Positions 8,031 through 15,203 of a stretch of 18,447 nucleotides of DNA are shown in pieces. Position 1 is the first letter of the stretch. The number at the start of each line of letters is the position of its first letter. The DNA comes from an uncultured Gammaproteobacteria bacterium. GTDB taxonomy: Bacteria; Pseudomonadota; Gammaproteobacteria; Magnimaribacterales; D2472. The notes beneath the pieces were generated by a model, which ran no database searches, was not told the origin of the DNA, and saw only the letters and a program-made list of their open reading frames with translations. The stretch is taken from the NCBI GenBank assembly GCA_913050015.1, contig CAJXAZ010000016.1:1-18447 (forward strand), read 5' to 3'. A program made the translations under genes and the position numbers.

Positions 8031-9011
8031 ATGACAACTAATAGCAAAATTGAGCTTCCAAATAAACCAAATATAAAAATAGATGTTTCTAAGACTTTTA
8101 ATATTGACTCAAAGTTAACTGTTAAAGGATTTAAAGATAAAACAGAATGGGTGCCTGAGATAGATGAAGGATATGTCTTCGATAAAGAAACAACCCTATC
8201 TATATTAGCTGGGTTCGAACATAACAGAAGAGTTATGATTCAAGGATTTCATGGAACAGGTAAATCAACTCATATAGAACAAGTTGCAGCTAGACTTAAC
8301 TGGCCTTGTGTCAGAATAAATTTAGATAGTCATATTAGTAGAATTGATCTTCTTGGAAAAGATGCTATAAAACTAAAAGATGGAAAGCAAATTACAGAAT
8401 TTCAAGAAGGACTTCTGCCATGGTCAATTCAAAACCCTGTTGCGCTAGTTTTTGATGAGTATGATGCAGGTCGACCTGATGTAATGTTTGTAATCCAAAG
8501 AATACTTGAAGTAGAGGGTAAACTTACGCTGCTAGATCAAAATAAGGTAATAAGTCCTCACTCCTCATTCAGACTTTTTGCAACAACAAATACCGTTGGG
8601 CTTGGAGATGTTACTGGTCTGTATCACGGCACACAACAGATTAATCAAGGTCAGATGGATAGGTGGCATATTTTGTCATCATTAAACTATCTTGATCCTA
8701 AGCAAGAATATAAAGTAGTAATTTCACAAATAGGTAGTCTTAAAACTTCTAAAAATGAAGAGATTCTAAAAAATATGATTAAGCTAGCAAATCTTACCCG
8801 AACAGGTTTTGGTAATGGTGATATTTCTATTTTAATGTCTCCAAGAACAGTAATTTCATGGGCGCAAAATTTTAAGATTTTTAAAGATGTAGTCAGCTCT
8901 TTTAAATTAACTTTTCTTAATAAATGTGATGAAATGGAAAAGCCAATTATTTCTGAATATTTTCAGAGATGTTTTGATATTGATATTCAAAGTGACGGCT
9001 CTGAGAAATAG
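8031..9011 (+). CDS. cobS: CobS-like AAA+ ATPase (cobaltochelatase ATPase subunit family)
   Basis: MoxR/CobS-type AAA+ ATPase. In aerobic cobalamin synthesis CobS and CobT drive cobalt insertion by CobN. The 326 residues show Walker A GFHGTGKST (72-80), Walker B LVFDEYD (139-145), sensor 1 FATTNTVGLGD (183-193) and the sensor 2-region Arg in MSPRTVISWA. Length and the N-terminal TEWVPEIDEGYVFD segment match CobS. cobT follows after 7 bp, the standard pairing. No cobN or other cobalamin gene is present here, so the true client is open. ATG at 8031 is used; the ATG at 8021 is out of frame and stops after six codons. The ribosome binding site is weak. Confidence 0.88.
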   Translation: MTTNSKIELPNKPNIKIDVSKTFNIDSKLTVKGFKDKTEWVPEIDEGYVFDKETTLSILAGFEHNRRVMIQGFHGTGKSTHIEQVAARLNWPCVRINLDSHISRIDLLGKDAIKLKDGKQITEFQEGLLPWSIQNPVALVFDEYDAGRPDVMFVIQRILEVEGKLTLLDQNKVISPHSSFRLFATTNTVGLGDVTGLYHGTQQINQGQMDRWHILSSLNYLDPKQEYKVVISQIGSLKTSKNEEILKNMIKLANLTRTGFGNGDISILMSPRTVISWAQNFKIFKDVVSSFKLTFLNKCDEMEKPIISEYFQRCFDIDIQSDGSEK

Positions 9012-9018
9012 ATAATTC

Positions 9019-10794
9019 ATGGCTTGGATAAAAAATAGGGACCGTCTTCATGAGGCAGCTCTTTCTTCTGTAAAAGCTATTGCCAAAAGAAAAGACCTAA
9101 CTTCAAAGATAGGTATATCACAAAGACCTCCAAGCTCAGGCCAGACAATTATTTCTTCTATTCCTAGGTCTACAAAAGATCTTGCTGCATGGAGAGGAGA
9201 ATCTGATTTTCAAGCTTTCTGGTATCAATATCATAAAGATACGTCTGAGGTGGCCTTAAACCTTCAAGCTAGAATGGTTTTTAATGAATTGGAAATGTCT
9301 CGTGTTGAAATCTTGGGCTCCAATACCTATACAGGTGCCAAAAAAAATATAACCGAATACCTGGAATTAAAGAGCATAAGCACTGATGATGAGAAATCAT
9401 CAAATTATTTAGCATTATGTGCGAATCTTTGGCTTAAAAAAACCCAAGGATTTAAGTTAAATACAAACTCAAAAAAATTAGTAGAAATGTTTGAGGAAAA
9501 ATATAATTTAAAAAATACAGAATCCTTAGAAAAAGATTTCTTGGAATCTTTAGATGATCAAAAGTTATTTGAAAAGATTTCTATAAAGTTTCTTAAAAAA
9601 CTTAAGCTTATAAAAGGGTCAGATCAATCGAATGATGATATTGATGATGATCCTATAGACCCTCCAGGCTCCACAAATGAGATTGAGCAAGAGGAAATTG
9701 AGGATGAATCAACCGAAAGCGGTGATTCTGATTCTGACACAACAATAGAGAATCTAGATATTGAAATGGATGATCTTGTTCAAGAAGCTACATCTGCATC
9801 TGATGGACCGTCTATAGATGAGGAGATAGAAGCTCTTTCATATCCACAGAATGATTACGCAGATTCAAATAAAAAAGATTACTCAGTATTCACAACTAAT
9901 TTTGATGAAATAATTGACGCAAAAGACCTTACCACCCCTGACGAATCTATAAGGTTAAGAAATCAGCTTGATAATTTAATTAAGCCACATCAAACAACAA
10001 TTGGTAAGTTAGCTAATAGGCTCCAAAGGTTATTACTGGCTAAGCAAAATACTAGCTGGAATTTTAATCTTGATGAAGGAATGTTAGATACAGCAAGATT
10101 GCATAGAGTAATTGCAGAGCCTGGGCATCCTTTGAGCTACAAACAAGAAACAGAAAATAAGTTTAAAGATACTATTGTTACTCTTTTGATTGATAACTCT
10201 GGGTCTATGAGAGGGAGATCAATAAGCTTGGCTGCCATTTGTGCAGATATTATTGGAAGTACTCTTGAGAGATGTCAGGTTAAAACTGAAATTCTAGGGT
10301 TTACAACAAAACAATGGAAAGGAGGTGAGTCTAAGCAGTCATGGGTAAATAGTGGCAGTCTGTCTAATCCTGGAAGGCTGAATGATGTAAGGCATATTAT
10401 TTATAAAAGTGCAGATAACAGCTGGCGTAGGGCTAGAAAATATTTTGGAACAATGCTTAAAGAGGGACTTCTTAAAGAGAATATAGACGGAGAAGCATTG
10501 GCTTGGTCTCATGAAAGATTGATCAAAAGATCAGAAGAAAGAAAGATTATGATTGTTATTTCAGATGGAGCTCCTGTCGACGATAGTACTCTTTCAGCAA
10601 ATAGAGAGGATTACTTAGATAATCATCTCAAGAAAATGATTTCATTAATAGAGGATGGTAGTCCGGTTGAGCTTCAAGCAATTGGCATCGGCCATGATGT
10701 AACTAAATATTACAAGAATGCTATTACCATCAACAGAGCCGAAGAACTTGGTGAGGTGTTGCTTGAAGAATTAACAAAGCTTTTCAAAAACTAG
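9019..10794 (+). CDS. cobT: CobT-like VWA-domain protein (cobaltochelatase subunit family)
   Basis: Partner of the AAA+ protein encoded 7 bp upstream; in the known system CobT binds the CobS ring and couples it to CobN. The 591 residues divide into an N-terminal helical domain (1-200), a highly acidic low-complexity linker (about 201-275, many Asp, Glu and Ser) typical of CobT and BchD, a connecting helical part (290-380), and a C-terminal von Willebrand A domain. The MIDAS metal site is DNSGSMRG at 392-399, with NIDGEAL (488-494) and ISDGAPVDDST (514-524) as further metal-site loops. All expected MIDAS elements are present, so the protein should be functional. The next gene starts 62 bp after the stop. 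Confidence 0.88.
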   Translation: MAWIKNRDRLHEAALSSVKAIAKRKDLTSKIGISQRPPSSGQTIISSIPRSTKDLAAWRGESDFQAFWYQYHKDTSEVALNLQARMVFNELEMSRVEILGSNTYTGAKKNITEYLELKSISTDDEKSSNYLALCANLWLKKTQGFKLNTNSKKLVEMFEEKYNLKNTESLEKDFLESLDDQKLFEKISIKFLKKLKLIKGSDQSNDDIDDDPIDPPGSTNEIEQEEIEDESTESGDSDSDTTIENLDIEMDDLVQEATSASDGPSIDEEIEALSYPQNDYADSNKKDYSVFTTNFDEIIDAKDLTTPDESIRLRNQLDNLIKPHQTTIGKLANRLQRLLLAKQNTSWNFNLDEGMLDTARLHRVIAEPGHPLSYKQETENKFKDTIVTLLIDNSGSMRGRSISLAAICADIIGSTLERCQVKTEILGFTTKQWKGGESKQSWVNSGSLSNPGRLNDVRHIIYKSADNSWRRARKYFGTMLKEGLLKENIDGEALAWSHERLIKRSEERKIMIVISDGAPVDDSTLSANREDYLDNHLKKMISLIEDGSPVELQAIGIGHDVTKYYKNAITINRAEELGEVLLEELTKLFKN

Positions 10795-10844
10795 AATTTG
10801 TTATATGATTGGGGGTATGTTTGCAGTGCTTACATTGTAAAAAC

Positions 10845-10849
10845 AGGGA
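10845..10849 (+). promoter_or_regulatory. Ribosome binding site deciding the diiron oxidase start
   Basis: AGGGA lies 7 nt before the ATG at 10857 and supports that start over the in-frame ATG at 10809, which has no comparable site. Just upstream, TTACATTGTAA (10830-10840) is a perfect odd palindrome that might be an operator but is short enough to be chance. Confidence 0.65.
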
Positions 10850-10856
10850 AAAACAT

Positions 10857-11963
10857 ATGAAAATAACCAAACAAAATGGTCCTCCAGAGGACTTACTCTA
10901 CTTCGATGAAGAAGTTAATCTAACGCCAGGTCAGGTTGAAGATGTTGTAGAGATCTTTAATACACCTTTAACTGGTGCTTATAACTGGGATTACACAATA
11001 GCTGATAACAGAATTAAAAAATTATATGAGCTTGGTAAAGAGCTTAACTGGAATGGCTCAATTGATTTAAATTGGGAATATACACATCCTGCTGATGAAA
11101 AAATAATCAACCCAGACGAACAACTTCCTCATGAATCACTAGTGGCTTACGAAAAGTTAAGCGAGGAAGATAAGATTTTATTTGACAGGCATACTTCAGC
11201 TGAATTGTTGAGCCAATTTCTTCATGGTGAGCAAGGTGCGCTATTAGTTGCATCTCAATTGGCCTGTTGTGCACCAACCTACAATGCTAAATTGTATGCA
11301 GCATCACAAACATTTGATGAAGCTAGGCATGTTGAAGTATTTAATAGATACCTTCAAGATAAAATAGGAATTCACTACCCTATCAACCCAGCTTTAAAGG
11401 CTTTGTTGGATAAAATTTTAACTGACCCAAGATGGGATCTTAAGTTCATTGGAATGCAGATTATTATTGAAGGATTGGCTTTGGCTGCTTTTCAGATGCT
11501 TAAAACAATCACCAAAGACCCTCTATTAAAGCAACTACTTCATTATGTTATAAGAGATGAGGCAAGGCATGTAACTTTTGGGATCAACTATTTAGAAGAT
11601 TTTATTAAGACCCTAACACCAGAGGAGATTGAAGAAAGAGCAGAGTTTGCTTACGAGGCATGTGTTATTTCTAGAGAAAGATTAATCAATACAAAGGCCG
11701 AACAAAGATTTCTGAAAATGACAGAGGAAGAAGCAAGAGAATTTTCAATGAATACAAAGTCATTTGAAATGTTTAGAAACTTCTTGTTTTCTAGAGTGAT
11801 ACCTAACCTATCAAGAATTGGCTTACTAACTGATTCAGTTAGGCCAAAATTTGAAGCCTTAGGTTTATTAGAGTATGAAAATGCTCCAGACGATTTTGAA
11901 TGTGACTGGGCAGAACTTGAAAAGCCTCTTGAAGGTTTTGATGAGATACCTGAAGCAGTTTAA
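10857..11963 (+). CDS. Ferritin-like diiron oxidase, AurF/CmlI-like motif spacing
   Basis: A cytoplasmic helical diiron protein with no signal peptide. In the 368-residue product the six carboxylate and histidine ligands are clear: Glu125 (HGEQGA), Glu155 and His158 (DEARH), Glu205 (IIIEGLA), Glu235 and His238 (DEARH). Both halves obey E-X28-DE-X2-H exactly, the duplicated motif described for the arylamine N-oxygenase AurF. Substrate cannot be read from sequence; an R2-like or other ferritin-family oxidase is an alternative. The N terminus (1-110) is specific to this group and holds a Trp/Tyr-rich part. The start was chosen for its AGGGA site; an upstream ATG would add 16 residues with three cysteines. 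The 3' end overlaps the next gene by 23 bp. Confidence 0.85.
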   Translation: MKITKQNGPPEDLLYFDEEVNLTPGQVEDVVEIFNTPLTGAYNWDYTIADNRIKKLYELGKELNWNGSIDLNWEYTHPADEKIINPDEQLPHESLVAYEKLSEEDKILFDRHTSAELLSQFLHGEQGALLVASQLACCAPTYNAKLYAASQTFDEARHVEVFNRYLQDKIGIHYPINPALKALLDKILTDPRWDLKFIGMQIIIEGLALAAFQMLKTITKDPLLKQLLHYVIRDEARHVTFGINYLEDFIKTLTPEEIEERAEFAYEACVISRERLINTKAEQRFLKMTEEEAREFSMNTKSFEMFRNFLFSRVIPNLSRIGLLTDSVRPKFEALGLLEYENAPDDFECDWAELEKPLEGFDEIPEAV

Positions 11964-13173
11964 GTTTATTCTTCTTAGCTCTATAGTTAGCATTAATTGC
12001 TATGGAGCAATTACATCTATCTCACCTTCCGACGATCCTTATTCAGCGATACAAGAAGCTTTAATTCTTGCTCAACCTGGAGATGTTATTCACTTAACTG
12101 AAGGAAGATATGAGCTAGAGGATAGCCTATCTATAGATGTGCACGATATTATCTTAGAAGGAGAAGGTCTTTATAAAACAGTTCTGTCATTTAAAAATCA
12201 AAAATCTGGAGCACAAGGCCTTTCTGTGACATCAGATGGTGTAATCCTTAGAGATTTTGCCATAGAGGATGCTAAGGGAGATGCAATAAAGGTTAAAGGT
12301 GTCAATGGAATAAGCTTTATTAGAGTCAGAACAGAATGGACTGGTGGACCTAGCTCAGATAATGGTGCCTATGGACTGTACCCAGTGGAATCCAAGAATG
12401 TCCTTATTGATTCTTGCGTGGCAATAGGAGCATCTGATGCTGGTATTTATGTTGGTCAATCTGAAAATATTATTGTCAAAAACTCACGAGCTGAATTTAA
12501 TGTGGCTGGAATTGAGATTGAAAACTCTTACTATGCAGATGTTTTTGATAATTATGCAGCAAACAATACTGGTGGAATTTTAATTTTTGATCTACCTGAT
12601 ATACCTCAGCAAGGAGGCCATCATATTAGAGTTTTTAAAAATAAATCTATTAATAACAACACAGATAACTTTGCTCCAGAGGGTAATATTGTTGGAGAGG
12701 TTCCAAGAGGGACTGGAATTATTGTTCAAGCCAATTCACACGTAGAAATATTTGATAATGACATTGGAGATAATGAAACAATTAATATCGCTGTGGTCAC
12801 TTATGGTTATGAAACTGAAGATAAAAATTACTACCCCCATCCAAGAGCAATTCAAATTCATGGTAATCGATTCGGTAAATCTGGCTACAATCCTGACCTT
12901 GAGACAGGGGAACTTGCAAAGTTCTTATTCGAAATAACTGATGGAGATATGCCAGACATATTTTGGGACGGCATTGTTCCAATACATCAAATAATCCTTG
13001 GCCAACCAGATGAAGATAAAATTGTCTTGGGAGATAACGGAGAAGCAACATTTTTAACAATAAATGGACTTAAATATATACTGCCGTTCTTTGATCCTAT
13101 TGAAAAAAGTTATGATAAATTTAGAGGGAATATAGAGCCCCTATCTCCAGTAAAGTTTAGTGATCCGCTTTAA
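11941..13173 (+). CDS. Exported parallel beta-helix repeat protein (TIGR03805-like)
   Basis: The 410-residue protein starts with a signal peptide (MRYLKQFKFILLSSIVSINC, then YGA) and should be periplasmic or surface-exposed; the Cys is not in a good lipobox. PYSAIQEALILAQPGDVIHL (33-52) is the typical opening turn of right-handed beta-helix proteins, and repeated turns follow (IILEGEG, VILRDFAIEDA, NVLIDSCVAIGA, NIIVKNSRAEFN, VEIFDNDIGDN) to about residue 320. It resembles a family I remember as TIGR03805, which occurs in two-gene pairs with the kind of protein encoded next; function unknown. No catalytic site is recognisable. ATG at 11941 has GAAGG 6 nt upstream and overlaps the diiron gene by 23 bp; the in-frame ATG at 11875 would bury the signal peptide. 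Confidence 0.85.
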   Translation: MRYLKQFKFILLSSIVSINCYGAITSISPSDDPYSAIQEALILAQPGDVIHLTEGRYELEDSLSIDVHDIILEGEGLYKTVLSFKNQKSGAQGLSVTSDGVILRDFAIEDAKGDAIKVKGVNGISFIRVRTEWTGGPSSDNGAYGLYPVESKNVLIDSCVAIGASDAGIYVGQSENIIVKNSRAEFNVAGIEIENSYYADVFDNYAANNTGGILIFDLPDIPQQGGHHIRVFKNKSINNNTDNFAPEGNIVGEVPRGTGIIVQANSHVEIFDNDIGDNETINIAVVTYGYETEDKNYYPHPRAIQIHGNRFGKSGYNPDLETGELAKFLFEITDGDMPDIFWDGIVPIHQIILGQPDEDKIVLGDNGEATFLTINGLKYILPFFDPIEKSYDKFRGNIEPLSPVKFSDPL

Positions 13174-14200
13174 AAAAACTATATTTATTTTTCTCATTCT
13201 TTTTAGTTTTGATTCTGTTTTTGCAGGTGTTAACGACACAATAATTCTAAACGGTGAGGTTGCTAGAAAGCTTTCTGACTATGGATTTTTTGAAGATCTA
13301 GTATCTCAACACCCCTCTAAAGAAGTCCTTCCATACGAACTCATTACGCCTCTTTTCTCTGATTATGCAGATAAACTAAGATTTATATATATGCCCTCTA
13401 ATGGATTAGCGGAATATAGACCTAATGAGGTTTTTGATTTCCCTGAAGGAACTGTCTTAATCAAAACATTTGCCTATCTTAATGAGCATATTGAATCAAA
13501 TTTAGATAAGCAATTGCTTGAGACAAGGCTTTTAATTAAGAAAGATGATAAATGGAAAAACGTTAGTTATGTTTGGAATAAAGCCCAGGATGATGCATTT
13601 TTAAATATTGCTGGTAAGACTATTTCGACTCAATTTGTGAATAATGAAGGTAATATTCAAAATGTAAGGTACAGGGTACCGAACATCAATCAATGTAAAG
13701 AATGTCATCAATCAGGAAAAACTATCAGGCCTATTGGGCCTAAGGCTAGAAACTTAGATAAAGATGTAGCTTATGAAGATGGGGTAATGAATCAACTAAA
13801 AAAATGGCATAAACAAGGTTGGATTAAAGAAGGTATTAAAGTTCAGGCAATGACAGATTGGACTAATACGCTAGCCTCAATGAACAGCAGAGCAAGATCT
13901 TACTTAGATATTAATTGTGGGCATTGTCATATAAAGGGAGGGTCAGCAGACACGACTGGTCTCTATCTAGATTTTACAGAAAATAGAAAAATTCATCTAG
14001 GAGTCTTCAAAAAACCAATTGCTGCAGGCCGTGCAAGTAATAACCTTACCTATTCAATTGTTCCAGGTGATCCAGATAGTTCAATTCTTTTTTATAGAAT
14101 GCAGTCACTTGATCCCGGCATAATGATGCCGGAATCAGGCAGAGCGCTTGAACATAAAGAAGGAACAGAATTAATCAGAAAATGGATTAAAAACCTATAA
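13160..14200 (+). CDS. Exported diheme c-type cytochrome (SO_2930 / HNE_0200 family)
   Basis: A 346-residue periplasmic protein with a clean signal peptide (MIRFKKTIFIFLILFSFDSVFA, residues 1-22). Two haem c attachment sites are visible: CKECH at 179-183 and CGHCH at 253-257. Met322 or Met323 in PGIMMPESGR is a likely distal ligand for the second haem. The first 170 residues (ITPLFSDYADKLRFIYMP, FDFPEGTVLIKTFAY) are the family-specific non-haem domain. It is the recurrent partner of the beta-helix protein encoded upstream (TIGR03806 with TIGR03805, from memory); the pair has no known function, though electron transfer is implied. Translation starts at GTG (13160), 14 bp inside the preceding gene; the next ATG would remove the signal peptide, so the GTG is well supported. 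Confidence 0.87.
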   Translation: MIRFKKTIFIFLILFSFDSVFAGVNDTIILNGEVARKLSDYGFFEDLVSQHPSKEVLPYELITPLFSDYADKLRFIYMPSNGLAEYRPNEVFDFPEGTVLIKTFAYLNEHIESNLDKQLLETRLLIKKDDKWKNVSYVWNKAQDDAFLNIAGKTISTQFVNNEGNIQNVRYRVPNINQCKECHQSGKTIRPIGPKARNLDKDVAYEDGVMNQLKKWHKQGWIKEGIKVQAMTDWTNTLASMNSRARSYLDINCGHCHIKGGSADTTGLYLDFTENRKIHLGVFKKPIAAGRASNNLTYSIVPGDPDSSILFYRMQSLDPGIMMPESGRALEHKEGTELIRKWIKNL

Positions 14201-14214
14201 AAATCTCTTTAAAT

Positions 14215-14243
14215 TTGTTTTTATGACCATACCTAACTAATAT
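14215..14243 (+). promoter_or_regulatory. Possible promoter ahead of the Bax inhibitor-like gene
   Basis: TTGTTT (14215-14220) and TAATAT (14238-14243) are 17 bp apart within the 71-bp gap after the diheme cytochrome gene. TATAAC (14243-14248) is a closer -10 match but is badly spaced. In such AT-rich DNA these matches are weak; the gap itself and the strong ribosome site GGAGAG (14258-14263) suggest a new transcription unit. Confidence 0.35.
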
Positions 14244-14271
14244 ATAACCTCATTTATGGAGAGAAAATAAT

Positions 14272-15021
14272 ATGTCTAAGCATTCAGCACTAAATACTTT
14301 TGGTAGATCAGCCAATCCAGCCTTCACCAGAGGTTTTGAAGCCAACACACAAAGCTTACCCTTAAGTGAGCAAATGACACTTGATGGAGCTGTCAATAAA
14401 ACAGGAATTTTGTTATCTCTTTGTTTTACAGGCGCTATTATTGGATGGAATATCCCTTCATTAATATTTCCAGCTGCAATAACTGGATTTATTCTTGCCA
14501 TGGTTACAATTTTTAGAAGTAAAGAAAAGGCAGGTTCAACTGCTCCTTTATATGCCTTGGCTCAGGGTGTTGCCCTCGGAGGTATTACGTTGATGTATGA
14601 GAATCAATTTGATGGAATTGCAATTCAAGCAATAGGCCTAACTTTTGGTATTCTTGCATCTCTGCTAATTTGTTATAAAAGTGGATTAATAAAGCCAACG
14701 GAAAATTTTAAGTTGATGGTTGGAGCTGGCATTGGGGGTATTTTCATACTCTACATGGTTAGCTTTGTAATGAGTTTTTTTGGAGCGGGTATAAGCCTTT
14801 TATCACCAACTAATGGATCTCTAATGAGTATTGGTCTTTCAATTGGCATAGTATGTATTGCCTCTTTATCCTTAGTTCTAGATTTTGATTATATTGAAGA
14901 AGGTGTCGAAAAAGGACTTCCAAAATATATGGAGTGGTACGGAGCTTTTTCATTAATGGTTACTTTGGTATGGCTGTATTTAGAAATACTTCGCCTGCTA
15001 TCAAAAATTAGAAGTAGATAA
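14272..15021 (+). CDS. Bax inhibitor-1/YccA family membrane protein
   Basis: A 249-residue inner membrane protein. After a 40-residue hydrophilic N terminus, seven hydrophobic segments can be drawn at about 43-60, 64-81, 91-108, 115-136, 148-170, 184-204 and 222-241. LVLDFDYIEEGVEKGLPKYMEWYGAF (Asp204, Asp206) after helix six is the family's conserved acidic motif; the equivalent region in Bacillus YetJ forms a pH-sensitive calcium leak gate. The N-terminal tail places it nearer the PF12811-type bacterial subgroup than E. coli YccA. Its physiological role is unknown. GGAGAG lies 8 nt before the ATG. The stop TAA shares one base with the next start (TAATG), implying coupled translation. Confidence 0.85.
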   Translation: MSKHSALNTFGRSANPAFTRGFEANTQSLPLSEQMTLDGAVNKTGILLSLCFTGAIIGWNIPSLIFPAAITGFILAMVTIFRSKEKAGSTAPLYALAQGVALGGITLMYENQFDGIAIQAIGLTFGILASLLICYKSGLIKPTENFKLMVGAGIGGIFILYMVSFVMSFFGAGISLLSPTNGSLMSIGLSIGIVCIASLSLVLDFDYIEEGVEKGLPKYMEWYGAFSLMVTLVWLYLEILRLLSKIRSR

Positions 15022-15203
15022 TGAACTCAATAATTTTTGGCGGCCTTGCAGTCCTTTCATTGTTTGTCTTTTTTAATCTAGGCAAAGTAAAGGCATCAAA
15101 AAAACAAACTGATAGAGACAATAGAATAAATAGATTTGGTAACAATAATCCTGATAATATTATTGAAGGTGAATCAGAGGAAGTTACAAATGAAGATAAG
15201 TAA
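15021..15203 (+). CDS. Small single-helix membrane protein of unknown function
   Basis: Sixty residues: a hydrophobic N-terminal helix (MNSIIFGGLAVLSLFVFFNLG, 1-21), then a basic stretch (KVKASKKQTDRDNRINRFG) and an acidic tail (EGESEEVTNEDK). The positive residues after the helix predict an N-out anchor with a cytoplasmic tail, or an uncleaved signal anchor. I do not recognise a family. Support for a real gene comes from the TAATG junction with the preceding gene and from filling the exact gap to the next one, which it overlaps by 14 bp. No strong ribosome site is seen, consistent with coupling. Confidence 0.6.
   Translation: MNSIIFGGLAVLSLFVFFNLGKVKASKKQTDRDNRINRFGNNNPDNIIEGESEEVTNEDK
15178..15183 (+). 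promoter_or_regulatory. Ribosome binding site deciding the M1 peptidase start
   Basis: AGGAAG lies 6 nt before the ATG at 15190. With that start the protein opens directly with a signal peptide; the in-frame ATG at 15136 lacks such a site and would bury the signal sequence. Confidence 0.7.

Noticed and set aside
8021..8041. ATG at 8021 as a cobS start or leader peptide
   Set aside because: It is out of frame with cobS and stops after six codons with no attenuator structure following.
8031..10794. Reading the cobST pair as proof of cobalamin synthesis
   Set aside because: No cobN or corrin-ring gene is visible in this window; the family is shared with other AAA+/VWA machines.
10809..10856. 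Upstream ATG extending the diiron oxidase by 16 residues with three cysteines
   Set aside because: No ribosome site precedes it, whereas AGGGA is well placed before the ATG at 10857.
11875..11940. Upstream ATG for the beta-helix protein
   Set aside because: It would lie deeper in the diiron gene and put 22 residues ahead of a clear signal peptide; ATG 11941 has GAAGG upstream.
11941..12003. Lipoprotein signal in the beta-helix protein
   Set aside because: The cysteine is preceded by Ser-Ile-Asn, which does not fit a lipobox.
12797..13060. Antisense open frames inside hemE, the beta-helix gene, the Bax inhibitor-like gene, the M1 peptidase and coaW
   Set aside because: They lie wholly within well-supported genes and show no recognisable domains or ribosome sites.
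15136..15189. Upstream ATG for the M1 peptidase
   Set aside because: It would hide the signal peptide; ATG 15190 has AGGAAG 6 nt upstream.
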